Positions 7,083 through 15,462 of a stretch of 64,000 nucleotides of DNA are shown piece after piece. Under the pieces are notes generated by a model. It saw only the letters and a list, made by a program, of their open reading frames with translations. It had not been told where the DNA came from and made no database searches. Each line of letters starts with the position of its first letter. The stretch's first letter is position 1. Source of the stretch: Mucilaginibacter tundrae. GTDB taxonomy: Bacteria > Bacteroidota > Bacteroidia > Sphingobacteriales > Sphingobacteriaceae. The position numbers were made by a program, and so were the translations under genes. The stretch covers positions 124,001 through 188,000 of the forward strand of contig NZ_JACCBZ010000008.1 in assembly GCF_013408825.1 (NCBI RefSeq). Reading direction: 5' to 3'.

Positions 7083-8255
7083 ATGAGTACTTTATTAACT
7101 GACATGCCTTCCGGATTTGATTTTTCTGTTAGCGAAAATCAACAAATGGTAGGTCAAATGGCAAAGGATTTTGCCGAACGATACATCAAACCGCATGTAA
7201 TGGAATGGGATGAATCGCAACATTTCCCGATAGAACTTTTCAAGCAACTAGGCGAACTGGGCATGATGGGCGTAATGGTGCCCGAGCAATATGGAGGCTC
7301 CGGTTTCGGCTACCACGAATATGTCGCGGTAATTGTAGAGATCGCTAAAGTTTGCGGTTCGATAGGTTTATCCGTTGCGGCGCATAACTCACTATGCACC
7401 GGCCACATCATGGCTTTTGCCAACGAAGAACAAAAACAACGCTGGCTACCCAAATTGGCCACCGCCGAATGGATAGGAGCATGGGGCTTAACCGAAGCCA
7501 ATACCGGTAGCGATGCCATGGGCATGATGACCACCGCCGTTTTAGATGGCGATGAATATGTGATCAACGGTTCAAAAAACTGGATCACACATGGAAAATC
7601 AAGCAATGTAGCCGTAGTAATGGTTCGCACAGGCGAGAAAGGCGATTCAAAAGGCATCTCAGCCATCGTGATAGAAAAAGGCACACCCGGTTTCACGCAC
7701 GGAAAAAAAGAAAACAAACTCGGCATGCGCGCCTCTGAAACTACCGAACTGATATTCGACAACTGCCGCGTTCCCAAAGAAAACCTCTTAGGCAAACAAG
7801 GCGAGGGTTTCGCCCAAGCCATGAAGGTGTTGGATGGCGGACGTATTTCCATAGCAGCACTATCATTAGGTATAGCCAAAGGCGCTTTTGAGGCTGCCGT
7901 AGCTTACGCCAAGGAACGCAAGCAATTCGGCCAGCCGATAGCGAACTTCCAGGGCATAGCCTTTAAACTAGCAGATATGGCCACCGAAATTGAAGCCGCC
8001 GAACTATTAGTTATGCAGGCAGCCGACTTAAAAAACAAACACCTGCCCGTAACCAAGCAGGCAGCCATGGCAAAATACTACGCATCCGAAGTAGCAGTGC
8101 GCACAGCGACTGAAGCGGTCCAGATCTTCGGCGGCTATGGCTACACCAAGGATTTCCCGGTAGAAAAATATTACCGTGATGCCAAACTATGTACCATAGG
8201 TGAGGGGACATCAGAGATACAAAAGATTGTTATCAGCAGGGAAGTGTTGAGGTAA
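7083..8255 (+). CDS. Acyl-CoA dehydrogenase
   Basis: A 390-aa flavoprotein that introduces a trans-2 double bond into acyl-CoA and passes electrons to ETF. The N-terminal helical domain shows FAERYIKPHVMEWDE and MMGVMVPEQYGGSG; the middle beta domain GLTEANTGSDA and GSKNWITHG (FAD and substrate contacts); the C-terminal domain KERKQFGQPIANFQGIAF and IFGGYGYTKDFPVEKYYRDA with the closing IGEGTSEIQKIV. Length is normal for a short-chain or branched-chain enzyme; chain specificity cannot be read. It stands alone, with no other beta-oxidation gene nearby. Confidence 0.93.
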   Translation: MSTLLTDMPSGFDFSVSENQQMVGQMAKDFAERYIKPHVMEWDESQHFPIELFKQLGELGMMGVMVPEQYGGSGFGYHEYVAVIVEIAKVCGSIGLSVAAHNSLCTGHIMAFANEEQKQRWLPKLATAEWIGAWGLTEANTGSDAMGMMTTAVLDGDEYVINGSKNWITHGKSSNVAVVMVRTGEKGDSKGISAIVIEKGTPGFTHGKKENKLGMRASETTELIFDNCRVPKENLLGKQGEGFAQAMKVLDGGRISIAALSLGIAKGAFEAAVAYAKERKQFGQPIANFQGIAFKLADMATEIEAAELLVMQAADLKNKHLPVTKQAAMAKYYASEVAVRTATEAVQIFGGYGYTKDFPVEKYYRDAKLCTIGEGTSEIQKIVISREVLR

Positions 8256-8380
8256 TGAGTGGTTGATTAAGTGAGTAGTTGATTTACTGGTTTGAATACA
8301 TTCCCGTTCCCGCTCCTCACTCTCCGCTCCCAATATCGCACTAAATCAACAAATTACTTTCATATTCAAAATAAATCATT

Positions 8381-8407
8381 TACCTTTGCCCTCCCACGAA
8401 AGGAGGT
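8381..8407 (+). promoter_or_regulatory. rpsU promoter box and unusually strong Shine-Dalgarno sequence
   Basis: TACCTTTG at 8381-8388 fits the -7 consensus. AAAGGAGGT at 8399-8407 is an extended match to the 3' end of 16S rRNA, 12 bases before the rpsU ATG. Most genes in this window lack such a site. In Flavobacterium ribosomes bS21, the rpsU product, helps hide the anti-Shine-Dalgarno tail, so a strong site here fits autoregulation of rpsU by bS21 level. Confidence 0.7.
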
Positions 8408-8419
8408 ATTTCAGGAACT

Positions 8420-8611
8420 ATGATCATTATTAACGTAAAAGACGGCGAATCATTGGATAAAGCACTTAAGCGCTTCAAAAAGAAATTTGAGAAAACCGGT
8501 GTTTTAAGAGAACTTCGTAGCCGTCAGGCATTCGAAAAGAAATCGATTACCCGTAGGCACGAAATAAAACACGCTATCTACAAGCAAAATATGAACATCG
8601 AAACAGTGTAA
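8420..8611 (+). CDS. rpsU: 30S ribosomal protein bS21
   Basis: A 63-aa basic protein of the small subunit, placed near the platform and the 3' end of 16S rRNA. The sequence IINVKDGESLDKALKRFKKKFEKTGVLRELRSRQAFEKKS is the conserved S21 body; the tail TRRHEIKHAIYKQNMNIETV has the extra residues typical of Bacteroidetes. An AAAGGAGGT site upstream sets the start. It heads the conserved order rpsU - recombinase - raiA, although a strong hairpin separates it from the recombinase. Confidence 0.96.
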   Translation: MIIINVKDGESLDKALKRFKKKFEKTGVLRELRSRQAFEKKSITRRHEIKHAIYKQNMNIETV

Positions 8612-8643
8612 ATTTATTTTACATTTTTCGTTAATTATATATT

Positions 8644-8688
8644 AAAACTATTTGTACATTCATACTATTGGATGTATAAATAGTTTTT
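8644..8688 (+). terminator. Hairpin between rpsU and the recombinase, terminator or attenuator
   Basis: Arms AAAACTATTTGTACAT (8644-8659) and ATGTATAAATAGTTTT (8672-8687) pair over 16 positions with one G-T, and the right arm runs into TTTTT. The T run ends at 8688 and the recombinase ATG begins at 8689, so the hairpin also touches the next start codon. Confidence 0.7.
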
Positions 8689-9579
8689 ATGTTTTTAGCC
8701 CGTTTTATTCAATATATACAGTTCGAAAAACGGTATTCCCCGCATACGGTATCTGCCTATCAGTCAGACCTGGATCAATTTATACGCTTCCTTAATACCC
8801 CGGAAGAAACCATTACACATCCTTCAGAGATCACCCATCACCTCATCCGCAATTGGATGGTAGCCATGATGAGTGATGATATTACCGCGCGTTCCATCAC
8901 TCGCAAAATAGCCACGCTGCGTAAATACTTTAAATTTTTATTGCAGGAAGGCATCATCACCCATAACCCGGCTTCCAAAATAAATACGCCCAAAAGCCCC
9001 AAAAACCTGCCCGTAGTTGTTGAAGATGCAAAGCTTACGCAAATGCTGGATGATAACGGAGTGTTCAGCCACGATTTTAAAGGTGTACGCGATAAATTGG
9101 TGATTGAAACCCTGTTTGGCACCGGCATGCGCCTGGCCGAATTATTAGGCGTAAAAGAAACAGATATAAATATTTACGAAGGCACTGTAAAAGTTTTAGG
9201 TAAACGCAACAAACAGAGGATTATACCTATAAATAACGAGCTAAAACTGCTAATAAGCGAGTACCTGGAGTTAAAGAAAAAACAAAATTTTAATAACATT
9301 TCCCTAACATTACTCGTTACACATAAAGGAGCCGATGCATATCCAAAGCTCATTTATTTAATAGTGAAAAAATATTTATCTTACATATCAACCCAAAACA
9401 AAAAAAGCCCTCATGTGCTGAGGCATACATTTGCAACAAGCTTACTTAACCGCGGCGCCGACCTTAACGCCATCAAAGAACTTTTGGGCCATGCTAACCT
9501 TAGCGCAACCCAAATTTACACGCACAACTCCGTTGAGCGATTGAAATCTATTTATAAACAAGCCCATCCAAAGGCATAA
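8689..9579 (+). CDS. xerC: Tyrosine recombinase, XerC/XerD type
   Basis: A 296-aa protein with the N-terminal SAM-like core-binding domain (residues 1-90, FEKRYSPHTVSAYQSDLDQF) and the catalytic domain. Catalytic residues are visible: R148 (GTGMRLAELLG), K172 in the beta-hairpin (GKRNKQR), H242 and R245 (HVLRHTFATSLLNRG), H268 (LLGHANLS) and the nucleophile Y277 (TQIYTHNS). Length and layout are those of XerC/D chromosome-dimer recombinases, not of phage integrases with extra N-terminal domains. Placement between rpsU and raiA is conserved in the phylum. Whether it acts as XerC, XerD or alone cannot be told. The ATG directly abuts the upstream hairpin. Confidence 0.9.
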   Translation: MFLARFIQYIQFEKRYSPHTVSAYQSDLDQFIRFLNTPEETITHPSEITHHLIRNWMVAMMSDDITARSITRKIATLRKYFKFLLQEGIITHNPASKINTPKSPKNLPVVVEDAKLTQMLDDNGVFSHDFKGVRDKLVIETLFGTGMRLAELLGVKETDINIYEGTVKVLGKRNKQRIIPINNELKLLISEYLELKKKQNFNNISLTLLVTHKGADAYPKLIYLIVKKYLSYISTQNKKSPHVLRHTFATSLLNRGADLNAIKELLGHANLSATQIYTHNSVERLKSIYKQAHPKA

Positions 9580-9591
9580 CAAGGAGGAATC

Positions 9592-9939
9592 ATGAAAATT
9601 ACAGTGCAATCTATTCGTTTTAACGCAGACAAGAAATTGTTAGATTTTATTCAGAAAAAAGCTGATAAGTTGGATACCTTTCACGATCACATTATTAGTG
9701 GCGAGGTTTATTTAAAACTGGAAAATGTAGAAGATGAGGCAAATAAGATAACGGAGATTAAACTGTTGCTACCGGGCATCGCATTATTCGCGAAAGAACA
9801 ATGTAAGAGCTTTGAAGAGGCTACCGACCTGGCGGTTGAGAGCCTGCGTAAACAAATTGAAAAATATAAACAGAAGAAAACTATAGCTGCCGAAGCCGCT
9901 AAAAATGCGGTTTTAGCTGATAATGAGGACGATTTCTAA
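9592..9939 (+). CDS. raiA: Ribosome hibernation-promoting factor, HPF/YfiA family
   Basis: A 115-aa short-type HPF/RaiA protein that binds the decoding region of the 30S subunit and stabilises idle ribosomes. MKITVQSIRFNADKKLLDFIQKKADKLDTF is the conserved beta-alpha start, and KEQCKSFEEATDLAVESLRKQIEKYKQK the second helix. The C-terminal dimerisation domain of long HPF is absent. AAGGAGGAATC just before the ATG is a good ribosome site. It follows the recombinase by 12 bases and is closed by a clear terminator. Confidence 0.93.
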   Translation: MKITVQSIRFNADKKLLDFIQKKADKLDTFHDHIISGEVYLKLENVEDEANKITEIKLLLPGIALFAKEQCKSFEEATDLAVESLRKQIEKYKQKKTIAAEAAKNAVLADNEDDF

Positions 9940-9966
9940 CCGAAATCATAGGATATAATTCTAAGA

Positions 9967-10000
9967 AAATCGATGGTTTTAAAACCATCGATTTTTTTTT
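9967..10000 (+). terminator. Rho-independent terminator after raiA
   Basis: AAAATCGATGGTTTT and AAAACCATCGATTTT form a near-perfect stem, continued by a run of T to base 10000. Confidence 0.9.
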
Positions 10001-10010
10001 GATAAAATAT

Positions 10011-10040
10011 TTTGACGGGCATTATTTATTTGTAAATTTG
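10011..10040 (+). promoter_or_regulatory. Promoter of the tRNA-tuf operon
   Basis: TTTG at 10011-10014 (-33 element) and TAAATTTG at 10033-10040 (-7 element) with 18 bases between TTG and TA. This is the best match to the Bacteroidetes consensus in the window, as expected for a stable-RNA operon. Confidence 0.8.
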
Positions 10041-10180
10041 CAATCCGTTTTGGAGAGGTATGCAACGCAGATTTTCAGCAAAAGGGTTGGTTCTTTAAAA
10101 TAAAAGATAAATAATATTAACCGTTAAAAATCCGACGCCCGGCAATGGCGCGAAAGATAATAAAAAGGTGAATTTTATAA

Positions 10181-10253
10181 GCCTCCTTAGCTCAGCTGGT
10201 AGAGCGACTGACTTGTAATCAGTAGGTCATTGGTTCGATCCCGATAGGAGGCT
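10181..10253 (+). tRNA. tRNA-Thr (anticodon TGT)
   Basis: Acceptor stem GCCTCCT pairs with AGGAGGC, discriminator T. D arm AGCTCAGCTGGTAGAGC, anticodon loop CTTGTAA with anticodon TGT, T arm GGTTCGATCC. The CCA end is not encoded. First of four tRNAs before tuf. Confidence 0.96.
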
Positions 10254-10316
10254 CTGTTTTTTCGGATTGCGATGTTTAGCTTCAACTTTGAGCATTGTCG
10301 GTCCGGAATAACAAAC

Positions 10317-10397
10317 GGGGGGATACCAGAGCGGTCAAATGGGACGGACTGTAAATCCGTTGCTTCGGCTACGAAGGTTCGAATCCTTCTCCCCCCA
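10317..10397 (+). tRNA. tRNA-Tyr (anticodon GTA)
   Basis: Class II tRNA with a long variable arm (TTGCTTCGGCTACGA). Acceptor GGGGGGA pairs with TCCCCCC, discriminator A. Anticodon loop CTGTAAA gives GTA. Confidence 0.95.
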
Positions 10398-10403
10398 CAG
10401 ATA

Positions 10404-10490
10404 TTGAGTGATGGACTGTTGAGTGATTGAGTGATTGGTGTTTTGATGTTAGCATTAAAAATCAATCACTAATTCACTCAATCACTCATT
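10404..10490. repeat. Low-complexity inverted spacer between tRNA-Tyr and tRNA-Gly
   Basis: The left half repeats GAGTGATTGAGTGATTG and the right half reads AATCACTAATTCACTCAATCACTC, its inverse, around a central AT-rich loop. The halves are built from iterated short words. The same layout with different words occurs at 12960, 15354, 19270 and 43876. Confidence 0.7.
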
Positions 10491-10497
10491 AAAAAAA

Positions 10498-10570
10498 GCG
10501 GAAGTAGCTCAGTTGGTAGAGCGATAGCCTTCCAAGCTATAGGTCGCGAGTTCGAACCTCGTCTTCCGCT
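10498..10570 (+). tRNA. tRNA-Gly (anticodon TCC)
   Basis: Acceptor GCGGAAG pairs with CTTCCGC, discriminator T. D arm AGCTCAGTTGGTAGAGC, anticodon stem ATAGC/GCTAT with loop CTTCCAA (anticodon TCC), T loop TTCGAAC. Confidence 0.96.
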
Positions 10571-10669
10571 CAAAAAAGGGAATGTCGGATTTCGAAATTT
10601 CGATTTCGGACTTAAATGATGGAAGGAAACAGGGTGGTTAAACATCCCAAATCCCAGATCAAAAATTTA

Positions 10670-10741
<72 letters not shown>

Positions 10742-10809
10742 CACTTTATTTAAAGTATATAATAGAGAGTTTTTAAAGTATAATTAACCTACAAAATTAA
10801 ATATAAATC

Positions 10810-11997
10810 ATGGCAAAAGAAAAGTTTGACCGCAGTAAACCGCACTTAAACATCGGTACAATCGGTCACGTTGACCACGGTAAAACAACCCTTACCGCAG
10901 CTATTACTAAAGTATTATCTGATAAAGGGTTTTCAGAAGCTCGTTCATTCGATTCAATCGATTCAGCTCCTGAAGAAAAAGAGCGTGGTATCACTATCAA
11001 CACTGCTCACGTTGAGTACTCAACAGCTAACCGTCACTATGCTCACGTTGACTGTCCAGGTCACGCGGATTATGTGAAAAACATGGTTACTGGTGCTGCT
11101 CAAATGGACGGTGCTATCATCGTTGTTGCTGCTACAGACGGCCCGATGCCTCAAACTCGTGAACACATCCTTTTAGCTCGCCAGGTTGGTGTGCCTTCAT
11201 TGGTTGTATTCATGAACAAAGTGGATATGGTTGATGATCCGGAATTGTTAGAATTAGTTGAAATGGAAATCCGCGAATTATTATCATTCTATGATTTCCC
11301 TGGTGATGATATTCCAGTTATTCAAGGTTCAGCTTTAGGTGGCCTTAACGGCGATCCTCAATGGGTTGAAAAAATCATGGAATTGATGAATGCAGTTGAT
11401 GCTTACATCCCAATCCCTCCACGTTTAACTGAACTTCCTTTCTTAATGCCTGTTGAAGACGTGTTCTCGATCACTGGTCGTGGTACTGTTGCAACTGGTC
11501 GTATCGAACGTGGTGTTATCAATACTGGTGACCCTGTAGATATCTTAGGTATGGGTGCTGAGAACTTAAAATCAACTTGTACTGGTGTTGAGATGTTCCG
11601 CAAGATCCTTGACCGTGGCGAAGCTGGTGACAACGTAGGTTTATTGTTACGTGGTATTGAAAAAACTGATATCCGTCGTGGTATGGTTATTTGCAAACCA
11701 GGTTCAGTAACTCCACACACTAACTTCAAAGCAGAAGTTTACGTATTATCAAAAGCAGAAGGTGGCCGTCACACTCCATTCTTCAACAAATACCGCCCGC
11801 AATTCTATTTCCGTACAACAGACGTAACAGGTGAGATCACCCTTGCTGAAGGTGTAGAAATGGTTATGCCAGGTGATAACGTTACAATCAGCGTTCAGTT
11901 GATCAATGCTATCGCGATGGAAAAAGGCTTACGTTTCGCTATCCGTGAAGGTGGCAGAACAGTAGGTGCTGGTCAGGTAACTGAAATCTTAAAATAA
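10810..11997 (+). CDS. tuf: Elongation factor Tu
   Basis: A 395-aa GTPase that brings aminoacyl-tRNA to the ribosome. The G domain shows [10 protein letters not shown] (G1), DCPGHADY (G3) and NKVD (G4); effector loop [15 protein letters not shown]. Domains 2 and 3 follow ([25 protein letters not shown]; ending [10 protein letters not shown]). Codon use is strongly biased, as for highly expressed genes. It is probably transcribed with the upstream tRNAs and ended by the hairpin at 12046. Confidence 0.99.
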   Translation: MAKEKFDRSKPHLNIGTIGHVDHGKTTLTAAITKVLSDKGFSEARSFDSIDSAPEEKERGITINTAHVEYSTANRHYAHVDCPGHADYVKNMVTGAAQMDGAIIVVAATDGPMPQTREHILLARQVGVPSLVVFMNKVDMVDDPELLELVEMEIRELLSFYDFPGDDIPVIQGSALGGLNGDPQWVEKIMELMNAVDAYIPIPPRLTELPFLMPVEDVFSITGRGTVATGRIERGVINTGDPVDILGMGAENLKSTCTGVEMFRKILDRGEAGDNVGLLLRGIEKTDIRRGMVICKPGSVTPHTNFKAEVYVLSKAEGGRHTPFFNKYRPQFYFRTTDVTGEITLAEGVEMVMPGDNVTISVQLINAIAMEKGLRFAIREGGRTVGAGQVTEILK

Positions 11998-12045
11998 AAA
12001 CCTTACGCCCTGCGAAAGCAGGAAATAAGTTAGGTTAATATACAG

Positions 12046-12080
12046 CAAAGTACTTGGCTAATTTAGCTAAGTACTTTGTT
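12046..12080 (+). terminator. Hairpin after tuf
   Basis: CAAAGTACTTGGCTAA pairs with TTAGCTAAGTACTTTG with one G-T and a minimal loop. The T run behind it is short (TTGTTAC), so termination may be partial and the downstream tRNA-Trp/secE genes may be reached by readthrough. Confidence 0.65.
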
Positions 12081-12123
12081 ACTATAACAGAGTGATGAAA
12101 TATCACTTAATTAAAAAGAATAC

Positions 12124-12194
12124 ACGGGAATAGTTCAACGGTAGAATAGAGGTCTCCAAAACCTTTGATCAGGGTTCGAATCCTTGTTCCCGTG
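12124..12194 (+). tRNA. tRNA-Trp (anticodon CCA)
   Basis: Acceptor ACGGGAA pairs with TTCCCGT, discriminator G. D arm AGTTCAACGGTAGAAT, anticodon loop CTCCAAA (anticodon CCA), T arm GGGTTCGAATCC. Located between tuf and secE, a conserved position in the phylum. Confidence 0.95.
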
Positions 12195-12210
12195 CATAAT
12201 TTAATAAGAT

Positions 12211-12405
12211 ATGGCTAACGTAGGTGAGTATATAAAAGAATCATATATCGAGATGACCGAAAAGGTTACCTGGCCAACCTGGCGCGAACTGCAAAGCAGC
12301 GCTGTATTGGTAATAGTAGCAACGGTTATTATCGCTTTAGTAGTTTTTGGTATGGATCAGTTAATTGGTTTCTTACTAAGAAGTTTTTATAGTTCACTAG
12401 GTTAA
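12211..12405 (+). CDS. secE: Preprotein translocase subunit SecE
   Basis: A 64-aa single-span SecE. The amphipathic N-terminus contains the family signature [18 protein letters not shown], followed by one membrane helix ([25 protein letters not shown]). It clamps SecY in the translocon. It lies 11 bases upstream of nusG and 16 bases after tRNA-Trp. Confidence 0.95.
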   Translation: MANVGEYIKESYIEMTEKVTWPTWRELQSSAVLVIVATVIIALVVFGMDQLIGFLLRSFYSSLG

Positions 12406-12416
12406 TATATAAGTAC

Positions 12417-12959
12417 ATGAGCGATCAATTAAAATGGTACGTGGTACGTGCCATAAGTGGTAAAGAAAAAAAGGTAAAGACATATATTGAGGCTGAAATA
12501 AACCGTTTAGGTATAACACACCTAATCCCTCAGATATTGATCCCTACCGAAAAGTATTACCAGATGCGCGACGGAAAGAAGATCGCTAAAGAGCGTAACT
12601 ATTTTCCGGGTTATGTGCTGATGGAAGCCCAACTTGATGGCGAAATTGAGCACGTAATAAAAAACATAAACAGCGTTATTGGTTTCCTGGGTGATAAAGC
12701 CGGAAATGCCATACCGCTTCGGCAGGCAGAAGTTAACCGTATTTTAGGTAAGGTTGATGAGATGACAGCACAAGGCGAAACCATGAATGTGCCTTATTAT
12801 GTTGGCGAGAATGTGAAAGTGATGGACGGACCTTTCAACGGCTTTAGCGGTGTGATTGAAGAAGTTAACGAAGAGAAGAAGAAACTGAAAGTAATGGTAA
12901 AAATATTCGGGCGCCGTACGCCGCTTGAATTAAATTACATGCAGGTAGAGAAAGAATAA
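12417..12959 (+). CDS. nusG: Transcription termination/antitermination protein NusG
   Basis: A 180-aa protein with the N-terminal NGN domain ([21 protein letters not shown], residues 5-25; [12 protein letters not shown]) that binds the RNA polymerase clamp, and a C-terminal KOW domain ([21 protein letters not shown]). It links transcription with ribosomes or Rho. It is in operon with secE. Confidence 0.97.
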   Translation: MSDQLKWYVVRAISGKEKKVKTYIEAEINRLGITHLIPQILIPTEKYYQMRDGKKIAKERNYFPGYVLMEAQLDGEIEHVIKNINSVIGFLGDKAGNAIPLRQAEVNRILGKVDEMTAQGETMNVPYYVGENVKVMDGPFNGFSGVIEEVNEEKKKLKVMVKIFGRRTPLELNYMQVEKE

Positions 12960-13083
12960 TAGATTTGAGACAGGAGATTTCAGATGTTAGACATCGAAAA
13001 GTCGAATAGATCAGACATAAAATATTAAAAACTTTTAGGTTAGGAAATAGGATAGGGGTCTCATATCTAACATCTCAAATCTA
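12960..13083. repeat. Inverted spacer between nusG and rplK
   Basis: Starts with TAGATTTGAGA directly at the nusG stop and ends with its exact inverse TCTCAAATCTA (13073-13083). Inner words (AGATGTTAGA and TCATATCTAACATC) are also inverted. The same words recur at 15354-15427 before rpoB. Confidence 0.7.
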
Positions 13084-13150
13084 AATAAATCAAATGTTAC
13101 ATAGCTTCCACTTACTAACATTGAGTTACAATTAAAGTAAAAACAAAAAC

Positions 13151-13591
13151 ATGGCAAAAGAAGTCGGTGCGATGGTTAAACTACAAGTGAAGGGCGGCGC
13201 TGCAAATCCATCTCCTCCAATTGGCCCTGCATTGGGTGCAAAAGGTGTGAACATTATGGAGTTTTGCAAGCAGTTCAACGCACGTACCCAGGATAAACCT
13301 GGTAAAGTGTTGCCTGTAGTTATTACTGTATACGTTGACAAGTCATTCGAATTTATCATCAAAACCCCTCCTGTAGCAATCCAGTTAATGGAAGCAACAG
13401 GTTTAAAAAGTGGTTCTGCTGAGCCTAACCGTAAAAAAGTTGCCAGTGTAAACTGGGAACAGGTTGAGACTATAGCAAAAGATAAAATGACTGACCTGAA
13501 CGCGTTCACAGTTGAATCAGCCATGAAAATGGTGGCAGGTACTGCCCGCAGTATGGGAATAACCGTATCAGGTACGGCTCCCTGGAATTAA
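13151..13591 (+). CDS. rplK: 50S ribosomal protein uL11
   Basis: A 146-aa protein of the GTPase-associated centre. The N-terminal [21 protein letters not shown] is the conserved proline-rich domain, and the C-terminal [12 protein letters not shown] the rRNA-binding part. First gene of the rplK-rplA-rplJ-rplL series. Confidence 0.98.
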   Translation: MAKEVGAMVKLQVKGGAANPSPPIGPALGAKGVNIMEFCKQFNARTQDKPGKVLPVVITVYVDKSFEFIIKTPPVAIQLMEATGLKSGSAEPNRKKVASVNWEQVETIAKDKMTDLNAFTVESAMKMVAGTARSMGITVSGTAPWN

Positions 13592-13619
13592 TTAAATTTA
13601 TACAAATCAGTTTAAGACA

Positions 13620-14318
13620 GTGGCAAGATTAACAAAAAATCAAAAAGCGGCACTCTCCAAAATTGAGGCTAATAAATCGTATTCATTACAAGATGCAACA
13701 GCTTTAGTAAAAGATATTACTAATACTAAGTTTGATTCATCAGTTGATATAGATGTACGTTTAGGTGTTGACCCTCGTAAAGCCAATCAAATGGTACGTG
13801 GTATTGCAACATTGCCTCATGGAACCGGTAAAACTGTACGTGTATTGGTGCTTTGTACTCCTGATAAGGAACAAGAAGCAAAAGACGCAGGTGCGGATTT
13901 CGTAGGTTTGGATGATTACATTGCCAAGATTGAAGGCGGATGGACTGACGTTGATATTATCATCACTATGCCAAGTGTTATGGCTAAAGTAGGTCGTTTG
14001 GGTCGTATATTAGGCCCACGTAACCTTATGCCTAACCCTAAATCAGGAACAGTAACACCAGAAGTTGGTAAAGCTGTAACTGATGTAAAAGGTGGTAAAA
14101 TCGACTTCAAGGTTGATAAAACCGGCATCATCCATGCCTCAATAGGAAAAGTATCTTTCCCTGCTGATAAGATTTATGAGAATGCATTAGAAGTATTGCA
14201 GGTTATCTCTAAATTAAAACCTTCATCAGCAAAAGGAACATATTTTAAAAGTATACACGTTTCGTCAACAATGTCACCAGGAATTGCAGTTGAAACCAAA
14301 ACAGTAGCGGGGATTTAA
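13620..14318 (+). CDS. rplA: 50S ribosomal protein uL1
   Basis: A 232-aa protein of the L1 stalk. It shows [25 protein letters not shown] near the N-terminus and the signature [24 protein letters not shown] block ([20 protein letters not shown]). The start is GTG at 13620, which gives [16 protein letters not shown], the expected N-terminus. Two bases separate it from rplJ. Confidence 0.98.
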   Translation: MARLTKNQKAALSKIEANKSYSLQDATALVKDITNTKFDSSVDIDVRLGVDPRKANQMVRGIATLPHGTGKTVRVLVLCTPDKEQEAKDAGADFVGLDDYIAKIEGGWTDVDIIITMPSVMAKVGRLGRILGPRNLMPNPKSGTVTPEVGKAVTDVKGGKIDFKVDKTGIIHASIGKVSFPADKIYENALEVLQVISKLKPSSAKGTYFKSIHVSSTMSPGIAVETKTVAGI

Positions 14319-14320
14319 TC

Positions 14321-14839
14321 ATGAATAAAGAAGAAAAATACGACTTAGTTCTTGCCCTTACTGAACAAATGAAAGAGTATGGTAATTTCTATATTACCGA
14401 TACTTCTAATTTAACGGTTGCAAAAGTAAATGACATCCGTCGCAAATGTTTCGAAAGTGACATCACCATGCAGGTAACTAAAAATAGCTTAATTAAAAAA
14501 GCTATGGACAATATCGAAGGTGATTTTACTCCATTATATGATGTATTAAAAGGTTCATCATCTATCTTTTTCTCTAAATCAGCAACTGCTCCGGCAAAAC
14601 TGATCAAAGCGCTAAGGAAAAAAGGTGACAAACCGGTTTTAAAAGCAGCATATATTGATTCATCGATATTCATAGGCGATAATCAATTGGATACCTTGAT
14701 TAACTTAAAATCAAAAGAACAATTGGTTGGCGAGATTATCGGACTATTGCAATCACCAGCGAAGAACGTTATTTCTGCACTACAATCAGGCGGAAATATA
14801 TTGGCAGGAGTTGTAAAAACATTACAAGAAAGAGGTTAA
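14321..14839 (+). CDS. rplJ: 50S ribosomal protein uL10
   Basis: A 172-aa base of the L7/L12 stalk. The N-terminal domain (NFYITDTSNLTVAKVNDIRRK; VTKNSLIKKAM) binds 23S rRNA, and the C-terminal helix carries L7/L12 dimers. It sits between rplA and rplL as usual. Confidence 0.97.
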   Translation: MNKEEKYDLVLALTEQMKEYGNFYITDTSNLTVAKVNDIRRKCFESDITMQVTKNSLIKKAMDNIEGDFTPLYDVLKGSSSIFFSKSATAPAKLIKALRKKGDKPVLKAAYIDSSIFIGDNQLDTLINLKSKEQLVGEIIGLLQSPAKNVISALQSGGNILAGVVKTLQERG

Positions 14840-14897
14840 CGGAACACCATAAGTTTCGAATTAAACAAAAAGCATTAAAAAGTAAAAATTAAATAAA

Positions 14898-15281
14898 ATG
14901 GCGGATTTAAAAGCGTTTGCTGAACAGTTGGTAAACTTAACAGTAAAAGAAGTTAACGAATTAGCTCAGATCTTGAAAGATGAGTATGGCATTGAGCCTG
15001 CTGCTGCAGCTGTTGCTGTTGCTGCTGCTCCAGCTGGTGGCGATGACGCTCCTGCAGCTGCTGCTGAACAAACTGCATTTGATGTTATCCTGAAAGAAGC
15101 AGGTGGCTCAAAATTAGCAGTTGTTAAATTAGTAAAAGACCTTACCGGCCTTGGTTTGAAAGAAGCTAAAGACTTAGTTGATGGTGCACCTAAAGAAGTT
15201 AAAACTGGTGTAACTAAAGAAGAAGCTGAATCTTTGAAAAAACAATTAGAAGAAGCCGGAGCGGTAGTTGAGGTTAAATAA
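14898..15281 (+). CDS. rplL: 50S ribosomal protein bL12 (L7/L12)
   Basis: A 127-aa acidic stalk protein. The N-terminal dimerisation segment ([20 protein letters not shown]) is followed by an Ala-rich hinge ([20 protein letters not shown]) and the factor-binding C-terminal domain ([20 protein letters not shown]). A strong hairpin with a short T-rich loop follows. Confidence 0.98.
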   Translation: MADLKAFAEQLVNLTVKEVNELAQILKDEYGIEPAAAAVAVAAAPAGGDDAPAAAAEQTAFDVILKEAGGSKLAVVKLVKDLTGLGLKEAKDLVDGAPKEVKTGVTKEEAESLKKQLEEAGAVVEVK

Positions 15282-15305
15282 TTTAACCCGATACACAATA
15301 GCATC

Positions 15306-15333
15306 AGACTCCGACCGTTTTTGGTCGGGGTCT
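15306..15333 (+). terminator. Hairpin after rplL
   Basis: AGACTCCGACC (15306-15316) pairs with GGTCGGGGTCT (15323-15333). There is no long T run after it, so it may attenuate rather than stop transcription into rpoB. Confidence 0.65.
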
Positions 15334-15353
15334 ATTGCTGTTTATAATGGTTT

Positions 15354-15427
15354 AGACATTTTAGATGTTTAGATTTGATATATTATCTCAAATCTCATAT
15401 CTCTAAATCTCGCATCTAAAAACATCT
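15354..15427. repeat. Inverted spacer between rplL and rpoB
   Basis: AGATGTTTAGAT on the left faces ATCTAAAAACATCT on the right, and the inner parts alternate ATTTGATATAT and TCTCAAATCTCATATCTC. The words are shared with the nusG-rplK spacer. Confidence 0.65.
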
Positions 15428-15462
15428 ACTTAAGTTTATTAATAAACTAAAATTATAATCCC

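Noticed and set aside
8689..9579. Phage or island integrase
   Set aside because: The gene sits in a conserved housekeeping context between rpsU and raiA and has the length and layout of XerC/D, with no attachment repeats at the nearby tRNAs.
10187..10465. Minus-strand 92-codon open frame
   Set aside because: It runs antisense through tRNA-Thr and tRNA-Tyr; such frames are a well-known annotation artefact.
12960..13083. CRISPR array in the repeated-word spacers
   Set aside because: The words are inverted and variable in length, with no regular repeat-spacer period and no cas genes in the window.
14966..15304. 112-codon frame antisense to rplL
   Set aside because: Arises from the Ala-rich hinge of L7/L12 read on the other strand.
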